Assembly: GCA_947568835.1 (NCBI GenBank)
Contig: OX387609.1
Location: 15,121,708-15,185,707, forward strand
DNA: 64,000 bases
Reading direction: 5' to 3'
Source of the DNA: Protonemura montana
Taxonomy: Eukaryota; Arthropoda; Insecta; Plecoptera; Nemouridae
The stretch's first letter is position 1. Each line of letters opens with the position of its first letter. This document shows positions 53,001-63,632 of the stretch, piece after piece. The position numbers and the translations under genes are program-made. The notes under the pieces were generated by a model. That model ran no database searches and was not told where the DNA came from. It saw only the letters and a list, made by a program, of their open reading frames with translations.

Positions 53001-55071
53001 AATCGGACGGATTGGTTTAGAAATTCATATTCTGTTTTAAGAAAACCTACTTCACCTACTGCCCCTTCCCAACCCTTTACCAAACCACAACCCTCCTATC
53101 CCCTTTCACCCCCTCCTCAAAAACCATCTCAACCAAAAAGCTGCTAACTTTTTTTCATTTCTGTTAACAGTGACGAATCGAAGCGTTCGCCAATCAGACA
53201 TCTATGATGATACGTTCGATGTACGACCGGTCCATCCACGGGGTACGTATTGATTTGTAACTCTGGTATTACTGACAGTAGCACCGTGCTAACTAGCACC
53301 ACCATAGCACCAAGAAGTTATCCTGGTATTACTGTTAGTAGCACCGTGCTAACTAGCACCACCATAGCACCAAGCAGTGACCCTGGTATTACTGACAGTA
53401 GCACCGTGCTAACTAGCACCACCAATGCACCAAGCAGTGACCCTGGTATTACTGTCAGTAGCACCGTGCTAACTAGCACCACCATAGCACCAAGCAGTGA
53501 CCCTGGTATTACTGTCAGTAGCACCGTGCTAACTAGCAACACCATAGCACCAAGCAGTGACCCTGGTATTAGTGTCAGTAGCATCGTGCTAACTAGCACC
53601 ACCATAGCACCAAGCAGTGACCCCGACCTAGAGCGGTGATTCGTAACCCTGGTATTACTGTCAGTAGCACCGTGCTAACTAGCACCACCATAGCACCAAG
53701 CAGTGACCCTAGTAGTACTGTCAGTAGCACCATGCTAACTAGCACCACCATAGCACCAAGCAGTGACCCTGGTATTACTGTCAGTAGCACCGTGCTAACT
53801 AGCACCACCATAGCACCAAGCAGTGACCCTAGTAGTACTGTCAGTAGCACCATGCTAACTAGCACCACCATAGCACCAAGCAGTAACCCTGATATTACTG
53901 TCAGTAGCACCGTGCTAACTAGCACCACCATAGCACCAAGCAGTGACCCTGGTATTACTGTCAGTAGCACCGTGCTAACTAGCACCACCATAGCACCAAG
54001 CAGTAACCCTGGTATTACTGACAGTAGCACCGTGCTAACTAGCACCACCATAGCACCAAGCAGTAACCCTGGTATTACTGTCAGTAGCACCGTGCTAACT
54101 AGCACCACCATAGCACCAAGCAGTAACCCTGGTATTACTGTCAGTAGCACCGTGCTAACTAGCACCACCATAGCACCAAGCAGTAACCCTGGTATTACTG
54201 TCAGTAGCACCGTGCTAACTAGCACCACCATAGCACCAAGCAGTGACCCTGGTATTACTGTCAGTAGCACCGTGCTAACTAGCACCACCATAGCACCAAG
54301 CAGTGACCCTGGTATTACTGTCAGTAGCACCGTGCTAACTAGCACCACCATAGCACCAAGTAGTGACCCTGGTATTACTGTCAGTAGCACCGTGCTAACT
54401 AGCACCACCATAGCACCAAGCAGTAACCCTGGTATTACTGTCAGTAGCACCGTGCTAACTAGCACCACCATAGCACCAAGCAGTGACCCTGGTATTACTG
54501 TCAGTAGCACCGTGCTAACTAGCACCACCATAGCACCAAGCAGTAACCCTGGTATTACTGTCAGTAGCACCGTGCTAACTAGCACCACCATAGCACCAAG
54601 CAGTGACCCTGGTATTACTGTCAGTAGCACCGTGCTAACTAGCACCACCATAGCACCAAGCAGTAACCCTGGTATTACTGTCAGTAGCACCGTGCTAACT
54701 AGCACCACCATAGCACCAAGCAGTGACCCTGGTATTACTGTCAGTAGCACCGTGCTAACTAGCACCACCATAGCACCAAGCAGTAACCCTGGTATTACTG
54801 TCAGTAGCACCGTGCTAACTAGCACCACCATAGCACCAAGCAGTAACCCCAACCTAGAGTGGTGTTTAAAAAACTGGCTTCCTGAGAGGCTACACTAGAA
54901 TATCCTTTAGCCCCCATAAATGTTCAATATTTATCCCTTCGTTTCTAATTTTTAGGTGATAAAACTAGTTTCTACCAACGCGCCGAGTCGGGAATCTACG
55001 AAGAAGTGGATTTCCAAGAGCCGGATTATCTCGTGCCCATTGCACATGCGCGGGAGACTGAACGTACCTAG
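50053..55071 (+). CDS. Ig-domain type I membrane receptor with tyrosine-rich tail
   Basis: Probably a cell-surface recognition or adhesion receptor. Exons are 50053-50237 (uncertain), 50418-50735, 51108-51434, 52359-52487, 53171-53242 and 54956-55071. The last five all have phase 1-1 borders as in Ig-domain genes, and end at TAG. Exon 51108 shows the Cys-Trp-Cys Ig pattern (MVASCSVG, ISWSL, MLVCRVHH). Exon 50418 is a more diverged Ig-like domain (SSCDFKW). Exon 52359 encodes one membrane span (FWVAAFGSLVAVVGVVAALL) then the basic stop RSKRK. The tail has DIYDDTF, SFYQRA, GIYEEVDF and PDYLVPI, candidate phosphotyrosine SH2 sites. The first exon ends in phase 0, which does not join the next, so an exon is missing or the N-terminal part is damaged. 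The architecture recalls invertebrate allorecognition receptors, but I claim no orthology. Confidence 0.72.
51586..51702 (+). repeat. 15-bp array resembling the upstream splice acceptor
   Basis: About eight copies of CTCCACTAACAGAGG. The exon at 51108 begins with the same string, CCTAACAG followed by AGGCTCC. Each unit therefore looks like a 3' splice site plus the first bases of that exon. Confidence 0.85.
51696..52131. repeat. 47-bp minisatellite derived from the family F terminus, array 2
   Basis: About eight copies of the 47-bp unit seen at 24073, with an (ATT)n interruption at about 51757-51801. It runs into a partial foldback. Confidence 0.92.
52132..52345. mobile_element. Family F foldback, left half
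   Basis: This covers the left half and centre (to GAGCATAAAAAGTCTCA). The right half is missing, and it stops about 14 bp before the transmembrane exon. Confidence 0.8.
52640..52895 (-). mobile_element. Degraded 5S-SINE, minus strand
   Basis: Remnants such as CGGTGCCGGCACGT, TTTTCCGAAGGACGGTACAA and CACGAGGACCGGTG match the inverse of the SINE body and head. It is highly diverged and lies in an intron of the Ig-domain gene. Confidence 0.65.
53262..54858. repeat. 60-bp minisatellite (about 26 copies)
   Basis: The unit contains CTGGTATTACTGTCAGTAGC and CACCATAGCACCAAGCAGTG. As 60 is a multiple of three it stays open for over 400 codons on both strands. On plus it would read as a Ser/Thr-rich 20-residue repeat (SSTVLTSTTIAPSSDPGIT). 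It lies between two cytoplasmic-tail exons with no supporting splice sites, so I treat it as intronic. Confidence 0.9.
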
Positions 55072-55964
55072 ACTATTATTACAGGGAACAAAACAACAAA
55101 CAGAGATAATATCGTCTTATTATGCCAACCCAGGTGGCTTGTTCGTAGGTTTTCTGTAGATGACAGACTCCCGTTGAGGACTCGGATCCAGAATAGTCCT
55201 GTCTCGTCTCTAAAGCTAGACTATTGATTAAAGATTTGATCACGTCAATGCAACGGCGTTATTAAAGACTCCAATATATTTGACAAACTTAACGTAGAAG
55301 TGAAGAGAATGTTGAATTATTTACGGGGCTGTGTCGACTTTATCTTCTTTTTCTGATGGATCCAGGGAACAGAATCATATCTTTTTTTTTTTCATTGGGG
55401 TTGGTTAAAACTATTTCAGAAACTAAAAAATCTCTTTTAGTGCACATTTACCGAATATAACAAACTAGTAGTGCACCCGCTGCGTACGCAGCTGCCATGT
55501 GTTAGGTGACAGATTGAGAGATTGATTGAGACAGACAGATTGACAGATTGACAGATTGATTGACAGACATGATTCAGAGCTCGAGGTTGAAATAAAATTT
55601 AGATTTCCGTTGCCACGCTACGAATTATTCCGTTGCCACGCGGTACGATTTCGATGTTGAAAAAGTGTATTGTTGTCGGACATTTTCCGTCGATTTTTTT
55701 TGTTAATTTTCAACATTTCACCTGCAAAACCCGATTAAATCACTGCGAAAATTGCACAATAGTGTGTAAAACCGAATTACGAACCGATCTAGCGCAAGCG
55801 CCGGCTTTCTAGACGAAATTTCACGATTTCTATAAAGATGTACAGACGCAAACCAATTCCGCCCCTTGGCAACGGATCAAGGCTTTTATATAAGGTCAAT
55901 ACCAGAGGCTTGTCAATATGGTTGACTCGAGTATTTTTATATTAATTCTAGTTTGGTAGCGTTA
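55072..55964. other. 3' region of the Ig-domain gene and intergenic DNA
   Basis: The likely 3' untranslated region follows the stop. 55508-55572 has a short GACAGATTGA repeat. No other gene is seen. Confidence 0.5.
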
Positions 55965-58900
55965 ACAGATTAAGCTGCCACTCCAATAGACCTGAGTAAG
56001 CTCCCACTCCAATAGACCTGAGTAAGCTCCCACTCCAATAGACCTGAGTAAGCTCCTACTCCAATAGACCTGAGTAAGCTCCCACTCCAATAGACCTGAG
56101 TAAGCTCCTACTCCAATAGACCTGAGTAAGCTTCCACTCCAATAGACCTGAGTAAGCTCCCACTCCAATAGACCTGAGAGGGCTCCCACTCCAATAGACC
56201 TGAGTAAGCTCCCACTCCAAAAGACCTGAGTAAGCTCCCACTCCAATAGACCTGAGAGGGCTCCCACTCCAATAGACCTGAGTAAGCTCCCACTCCAATA
56301 GACCTGAGTAAGCTCCCACTCCAATAGACCTGAGTAAGCTCCCACTCCAATAGACCTGAGTAAGCTTCCACTACAATAGACCTGAGTAAGCTCCCACTCC
56401 AATAGACCTGAGTAAGCTCCCACTCCAATAGACCTGAGTAAGCTCCTACTCCAATAGACCTGAGTAAGCTTCCACTCCAATAGACCTGAGTAAGCTCCCA
56501 CTCCAATAGACCTGAGAGGGCTCCCACTCCAATAGACCTGAGTAAGCTCCCACTCCAATAGACCTGAGTAAGCTCCCACTCCAATAGACCTGAGAGGGCT
56601 CCCACTCCAATAGACCTGAGTAAGCTCCCACTCCAATAGACCTGAGTAAGCTCCCACTCCAATAGACCTGAGTAAGCTCCTACTCCAATAGACCTGAGTA
56701 AGCTTCCACTCCAATAGACCTGAGTAAGCTCCCACTCCAATAGACCTGAGAGGGCTCCCACTCCAATAGACCTGAGTAAGCTCCCACTCCAAAAGACCTG
56801 AGTAAGCTCCCACTCCAATAGACCTGAGAGGGCTCCCACTCCAATAGACCTGAGTAAGCTCCCACTCCAATAGACCTGGGTAAGCTCCCACTCCAATAGA
56901 CCTGAGTAAGCTCCCACTCCAATAGACCTGAGTAAGCTTCCACTACAATAGACCTGAGTAAGCTCCCACTCCAATAGACCTGAGTAAGCTCCCACTCCAA
57001 TAGACCTGAGTAAGCTCCTACTCCAATAGACCTGAGTAAGCTTCCACTCCAATAGACCTGAGTAAGCTCCCACTCCAATAGACCTGAGAGGGCTCCCACT
57101 CCAATAGACCTGAGTAAGCTCCCACTCCAATAGACCTGAGTAAGCTCCCACTCCAATAGACCTGAGAGGGCTCCCACTCCAATAGACCTGAGTAAGCTCC
57201 CACTCCAATAGACCTGAGTAAGCTCCCACTCCAATAGACCTGAGTAAGCTCCCACTCCAATAGACCTGAGTAAGCTTCCACTACAATAGACCTGAGTAAG
57301 CTCCCACTCCAATAGATCTGAGTAAGCTCCCACTCCAATAGACCTGAGTAAGCTCCCACTCCAATAGACCTGAGTAAGCTCCCACTCCAATAGACCTGAG
57401 TAAGCTGCCACTCCAATAGACCTGAGTAAGCTCCCACTCCAAAAGACCTGAGTAGGCTCCCACTCCAATAGACCTAAGAAAGCTCCCACTCCAATAGACC
57501 TGAGTAAGCTGCCACTCCAATAGACCTGAGTAAGCTGCCACTCCAATAGACCTGAGTAAGCTCCCACTCCAATAGACCTGAGTAAGCTCCCACTACAATA
57601 GACCTGAGTAAGCTCCCACTCCAGTAGACCTGAGTAAGCTCCCAATCCAATATACCTGAGTAAGCTCCCACTCCAATAGACCTGAGTAAGCTCCCACTAC
57701 AATAGACCTGAGTAAGCTCCCACTCCAGTAGACCTGAGTAAGCTCCCACTCCAATAGACCTGAGTAAGCTCCCACTCCAATAGACCTGAGTAAGCTCCCA
57801 CTCCAATAGACTTGAGTAAGCTCCCACTCCAATACACCTGAGTAAGCTCCCACTCCAATAGACCTGAGTAAGCTCCCACTCCAATAGACCTGAGTAAGCT
57901 CCCACTCCAATAGACCTGAGTAAGCTCCCACTCCAATAGACCTGAGTAAGCTCCCACTCCAATAGACCTGAGTAAGCTCCCACTCCAATAGACCTGAGTA
58001 AGCTCCCACTCCAATAGACCTGAGTAAGCTCCCACTCCAATAGACCTGAGTAAGCTCCCACTCCAATAAACCTGAGTAAGCTCCCACTCCAATAGACCTG
58101 AGTAAGCTCCCACTCCAATAGACCTGAGTTAGCTCCCACTCGAATAAACCTGAGTAAGCTCCCACTCCAATAGACCTGAGTAAGCTCCCACTCCAATAGA
58201 CCTGAGTAAGCTCCCACTCCAATAGACCTGAGTAAGCTCCCACTCCAATAGACCTGAGTAAGCTTCCACTCCAATAGACCTGAGTAAGCTCCCACTCCAA
58301 TAGACCTGAGTAAGCTCACACTCCAATAGACCTGAGTAAGCTCCCACTCCAATAGACCTGAGTAAGCTCCCACTCCAATAGATCTGAGTAAGCTCCCACT
58401 CCAATAGACCTGAGTAAGCTCCCACTCCAATAGACCTGAGTAAGCTCCCACTCCAATAGACCCGAATAAGCTCCTACTCCAATAGACCTGAGTAAGCTCC
58501 CACTCCAATAGACCTGAGTAAGCTCCCACTCCAATAGACCCGAATAAGCTCCCACTCCAATAGACCTGAGTAAGCTCCCACTCCAATAGACCTGAGTAAG
58601 CTCCCACTCCAATAGACCTGAGTAAGCTCCCACTCCAATAGACCAGAGTAAGCTCCCACTCCAATAGACCTGAGTTAGCTCCCACTCCAATAGACCCGAA
58701 TAAGCTCCCACTCCAATAGACCTGAGTAAGCTCCCACTCCAATAGACCTGAGTAAGCTCCCACTCCAATAGACCTGAGTAAGCTCCCACTCGAATAAACC
58801 TGAGTAAGCTCCCACTCCAATAGACCTGAGTAAGCTCCCACTCCAATAGATCTGAGTAAGCTCCCACTCCAATAGACCTGAGTAAGCTTCCACTCCAATA

Positions 58901-59362
58901 GACCTGAGTAAGCTCCCACTCCAATAGACCTGAGTAAGCTCACACTCCAATAGACCTGAGTAAGCTCCCACTCCAATAGATCTGAGTAAGCTCCCACTCC
59001 AATAGACCTGAGTAAGCTCCCACTCCAATAGACCTGAGTAAGCTCCCACTCCAATAGACCCGAATAAGCTCCCACTCCAATAGACCTGAGTAAGCTCCCA
59101 CTCCAATAGACCTGAGTAAGCTCCTACTCCAATAGACCTGAGTAAGCTCCCACTCCAATAGACCTGAGTAAGCTCCCACTCCAATAGACCCGAATAAGCT
59201 CCTACTCCAATAGACCTGAGTAAGCTCCCACTCCAATAGACCTGAGTAAGCTCCCACTCCAATAGACCTGAGTAAGCTCCCACTCCAATACACCTGAGTA
59301 AGCTCCCACTCCAATACACCTGAGTAAGCTCCCACTTCAATAGACCTGAGTAAGCTCCCGAT
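55965..59362 (-). repeat. 26-bp satellite array, about 130 copies
   Basis: The unit includes GTAAGCTCCCACTCCAATAG then ACCTGA. Variants (GAGGG for GTAAG, TACAATAG) recur in blocks with longer-range periodicity between 56100 and 57300. The 59-533 codon ORFs over it are repeat shadows. Confidence 0.97.
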
Positions 59363-60345
59363 AGGTGAAGAGGTTTAGAAATAGTTAGCAACGCAATCAG
59401 TCTTTACTTCATATTAAGACAATCTTAGTTATTAGGAATTATGTACATTCAAACTCGCTTTAATTTTACTGATAATTAATAAATATAAACAGTACTATGC
59501 GAACCCTTTTCTTAACTTCAATATCCTTTGAGCTTCTTGCAACCCTAACTTAAAAAAAAAAATCCTCCTCACCGTACAGCCTTAATCAGTCCTACCAACC
59601 CTCTAGCCCCCAAATTACAATTTGGATTGCTTCCGCTTCCTTCTTTGCCGCATTGAAGTCCAAAATTTTGGTAACTTTGGTTTGTTGAATTCCAAGAATT
59701 TTTCGTCGATTTTTTCTGTCGAAACTAATAAGTTTGTTCCAAGCTTACCAATTATAAAACCAGACCAAACCTAACCTTGACTAACCTTACTGAACTTAGC
59801 TTCCCTCACTGCTAGAATGATCTCAAACAAAATGGTTTAGAACAAGAAAGATATTTCAATTAACTTGAAAAAAATTTCACACATTTTCTTGTTATTTTTG
59901 GGAAAATGCAGTTTTTTAATTCTAAGAATAAAAACTCAGTTATTCTGAGAGTCATGTTGGTAGTTCTAACAACTCTGTACTTTATAACAATAACTAGAGA
60001 CATTATAGAGGGCAATGATAATAATACAAAACAAATGCCGGCTAAGACTGGCTTGGTCTTGAAAATAGTTGCTTCATTATTCGCTGGGTGTCGCCAGTGT
60101 ATCCCCGGGGCTGTGACGTCAGAGAAGAGTGAGCAATTTCCGGTGACTTCGTTTCCAACCGACAGGTGGCAGGCTAGACGATCACGCAGGCTGTGGACTG
60201 ATAACAAAAATAACAGCGTCAAAAAACTGAAACTGATTTTTCATTTTTCATTCATTACCAACTTGGTATACAAATAAACAAAATACAAACACAAAAATAA
60301 CAGCAAACACATTTAGAATTTTAAATATATATTTACAAGTTCTTT
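59363..60345. other. Spacer between satellite arrays
   Basis: AT-rich. ORFs of about 120 codons overlap on both strands at 59860-60277 without splice context or a recognised family. I see no supported gene. Confidence 0.4.
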
Positions 60346-60349
60346 TGAG

Positions 60350-61378
60350 CCTCGTGTGCCCCGTGTAACCCGTGTGCCCCATGTGCCCCGTGTGCCCCGT
60401 GTGCCCCGTGTGCCCCGTGTGCCCCGTGTGCCCCGTGTGCCTCGTGTGCCCCGAGTGCCCCGTGTGCCCCGTGTGCCCCGTGTGCCCCGTGTGCCCCGTG
60501 TGCCCCGTGTGCCCCGTGTGCCCCGTGTGACCCGTGTGCCCCATGTGCCCCGTGTGCCCCGTGTGCCCCATGTGCCCCGTGTGTCCCGTGTGCCCCGTGT
60601 GCCCCGTGTACCCCGTGTGCCTCGAGTGCCCCGTGTGCCCCGTGTGCCCCGTGTGCCCCATGTGCCCCGTGTACCCCGTGTGCCCCGTGTGCCCCGTGTG
60701 CCCCGTGTGCCCCGTGTGCCCCGTGTGCCCCATGTGCCCCGTGTGCCCCGTGTGCCCCGTGTGCCCCGTGTGCCCCGTTTTCCCCGTGTGCCTCGTGTTC
60801 CCCATGTGCCCCGTGTGCCCCGTGTGCCCCGTGTGCCCCGTGTGCCCCATGTGCCCCGTGTGCCCCATGTGCCCCGTGTGCCCCATGTGCCCCGTGTGCC
60901 TCGTGTGCCCCGTGTGCCCCGTGTGCCCCGTGTGCCCCGTGTGCCCCGTGTGCCCCGTGTGCCCCGTGTGCCCCGTGTGCCCCGTGTGCCCCATGTGCCC
61001 CGTGTGCCCCGTGTGCCCCGTGTGCCCCGTGTGCCCCGTGTGCCCCGTGTGCCCCATGTGCCCCGTGTGCCCCATGTGCCCCGTGTGCCCCGTGTGACCC
61101 GTGTGCCCCGTGTGACCCGTGTGCCTCGTGTGCCCCGTGTGCCCCGTGTGCCTCGTGTGCCCCGTGTGCCCCGTGTGCCCCGTGTGCCCCGTGTGCCCCA
61201 TGTGCCCCGTGTGCCCCTTGTGCCCCGTGTGCCCCGTGTGCCCCGTGTGCCCCGTGTGCCCCGTGTGCCCCGTGTGCCCCGTGTGACCCGTGTGCCCCGT
61301 GTGCCCCGTGTGCCCCGTGTGCCCCGTGTGCCCCGTGTGCCCCGTGTGCCCCGTGTACCCCGTGTGCCCCGTGTGCCT
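60350..61378. repeat. 9-bp minisatellite (GTGTGCCCC), about 114 copies
   Basis: The unit is GTGCCCCGT, with scattered CAT, TCG and GAC variants. Open frames over it read (VPR)n on plus and (GHT)n on minus. These are repeat translations. Confidence 0.97.
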
Positions 61379-61481
61379 TGGTTTACCTTCCTGTGCTGGG
61401 AGCTTGCTTCATTTTGGCGCGGCAGGACAACTTCGCTGGCCGCACCTGCGTAAAAATGTCATAATATAAATCCATGATTGA

Positions 61482-61660
61482 TGCAGGTTTGGTGCAGGTT
61501 TGGTGCAGGTTTGGTGCAGGTTTCGTGCAGGTTTCGTGAAGGTTTGGTGCAGGTTTCGTGCAGGTTTCGTGAAGGTTTGGTGCAGGTATAGTGCAGTTTT
61601 GGTGCAGGTTTGGTGCAGGTATGGTGCAGGTTTTGTGAATGTTTGGTGCAGGTTTCGGTG
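61482..61660. repeat. 11-bp minisatellite (AGGTTTGGTGC), about 16 copies
   Basis: Variants include AGGTTTCGTGC and AGGTTTCGTGA. Confidence 0.92.
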
Positions 61661-61689
61661 ACGGGTGGTGGCAGGACGCACGTTGTTGC

Positions 61690-61926
61690 AGCTGCGCTGG
61701 GTCTGGACGCAGTCGCTCGGTGGCAGATTGAGCAGGCGCAGCACGTTTGCGTGTTAGTACGCCAAACAGACGTGCCACGCGACCTGGCGGTCGAACGGTG
61801 GACTCGGTGCTTGTTGCGGCAGCCACAACTCGGTCTGTCGATACACAACAAGACTTCTTTACCGATCGTGAATGAAGCCTTTACTTTGGCTGCGTTTTGT
61901 TACCAAGGCGGTGACATCGTTGAATA
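61690..61926 (+). CDS. Possible terminal exon of an unknown gene
   Basis: An open frame reads GLDAVARWQIEQAQHVCVLV onward and ends ...GGDIVE before TAA at 61926, with an AATAAA about 100 nt downstream. Composition is protein-like rather than repetitive. However, the upstream DNA is a minisatellite, no phase-consistent upstream exon was found, and the minus strand is also open here. I do not recognise the family. Confidence 0.25.
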
Positions 61927-62082
61927 AGAGAAGATAATTGTTTTTTAAAATGGGTCTTTGCGTCATTGTTACCAAAGTCAAGCTAAACTTTGTTTAAACT
62001 CGACTCACGCTAAAGATTTGAACTTAAATAAAGTAACGACATTTTGCGAACGTCCAGTTTGATTCAAAATATTTAAGGCTAT

Positions 62083-63083
62083 TAAAGTGGGAGCTTACTC
62101 GGGTCTATTGGAGTGGGTGCTTACTCAGGTCAATTGGAGTGGGAGCTTGCTCAGGTCTATTGGAGTGGAAGCTTACTCAGGTCTATTGGAGTGGGAGCTT
62201 ACTCAGGTCTATTGGAGTGGGAGCTTACTCAGGTCTATTGGAGTGGGAGCTTACTCAGGTCAATTGGAGTGGGAGCTTACTCAGGTCTATTGGAGTGGGA
62301 GCTTACTCAGGTCTATTGGAGTGGGAGCTTACTCAGGTCTATTGGAGTGGGAGCTTACTCAGGTCTATTGGAGTGGGAGCTTACTCAGGTCTATTGGAGT
62401 GGGAGCTTACTCAGGTCTATTGGAGTGGGAGCTTACACAGGTCTATTGGAGTAGGAGCTAACTCAGGTCTATTGGAGTGGGAGCTTACTCAGGTCTATTG
62501 GAGTAGGAGCTAACTCAGGTCTATTGGAGTAGGAGCTAACTCAGGTCTATTGGAGTGGGAGCTTACTCAGGTCTATTGGAGTGGGTGCTTACTCAGGTCT
62601 ATTGGAGTGGGAGCTTACTCAGGTCTATTGGAGTGGGTGCTTACTCAGGTCTATTGGAGTGGAAGCTTACTCAGGTCTATTGGAGTGGGAGCTTACTCAG
62701 GTCTATTGGAGTGGGTGCTTACTCAGGTCTATTGGAGTGGAAGCTTACTCAGGTCTATTGGAGTGGGAGCTTACTCAGGTCTATTGGAGTGGGAGCTTAC
62801 TCAGGTCTATTGGAGTGGGTGCTTACTCAGGTCTATTGGAGTGGGAGCTTACTCAGGTCTATTGGAGTGGGAGCTTACTCAGGTCTATTGGAGTGGGAGC
62901 TTACTCATGTCTATTGGAGTGGGAGCTTACTCAGGTCTATTGAAGTGGGAGCTTACTCAGGTCTATTGGAGTGGGAGCTTACTCAGGTCTATTGGAGTGG
63001 GAGCTTACTCAGGTCTATTGGAGTGAGAGATTACTCAGGTTTATTGGAGTGGGAGCTTACTTAGGTCAATTGGAGTGGGAGCT
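62083..63083 (+). repeat. 26-bp satellite array, opposite orientation, about 38 copies
   Basis: The same unit as 55965-59362 but inverted (GTGGGAGCTTACTCAGGTCT and on). With the first array it forms a very large inverted repeat around 2.7 kb. Confidence 0.97.
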
Positions 63084-63188
63084 GAATAAATGAATAAATT
63101 GTCCATCATTACAAGGTTGACGCTTTTAACTAGACAACCAACAAAATGTCGTATGTCATGCTTGCACTGCAATTCAATGGACCTGTTT

Positions 63189-63532
63189 TTAATAACGGTC
63201 CATACCTTCGTCAGATTCTTCAGGTGAATTGTTCTCGCTGGCTTCCGGTCGCTCGGGTATCTCCGGGCTGTCTCGGCTCAGTTCGGCTGGAACCGACGTC
63301 GGTGGCTCAGTTGATACGATCTCGTCTTCTAGCAAGCGCAGTTCGTCGGGTGGGTCGAGTAGTGCGATGCCGTTATCGACCGTGTCGACGGGTAGCGAGT
63401 TGTTGTTACCGACCGCGATGCTTTCGTTGGCTGCCGCTGGTAGACGCTGGAGAGGTGGCAAGGCGCGAATTCCAACGGAGGCGGCACTCTCCTGGAATAC
63501 GGAGGCATTGTCCTGACAACGGGTCCTGTGGC
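63189..63532 (-). CDS. Possible last exon of a gene extending off the right edge
   Basis: The minus-strand frame opens after a CATCAAACAG acceptor-like site and ends in TAA at 63189-63191, about 113 codons. It is acidic and low in hydrophobics, with SLPVDTVDNGIALLDPPDEL and PEIPERPEASENNSPEESDE, typical of a disordered cytoplasmic or nuclear tail. Upstream exons would lie to the right of the window. I do not recognise the family. Confidence 0.4.
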
Positions 63533-63632
63533 GCTGTTTGATGACGTCAATGCATGAGTGGGTGATGATGAAGCTAATGATCAATCTTATCTAGTCGAGG
63601 ACGGAGGAAAGAAACGCCGGTGATGGCTCGAA

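Noticed and set aside
53593-54898. Two ORFs of about 420 codons on opposite strands as mucin-like genes
   Set aside because: They cover only the 60-bp minisatellite, lack non-repeat coding sequence and fall between two phase-matched receptor exons.
55962-59391. Many minus-strand ORFs up to 533 codons
   Set aside because: All are translations of the 26-bp satellite in its different frames.
61388-61450. Minus-strand exon bounded by good splice consensus (TTTTTACGCAG and AAGGTAAAC)
   Set aside because: It is only about 60 bp, with no phase-consistent neighbour that avoids the 11-bp minisatellite; kept as a note only.
60248-61453. (GHT)n and (VPR)n proteins, collagen-like or histidine-rich
   Set aside because: Pure translations of a 9-bp repeat on both strands, without splice or promoter context.
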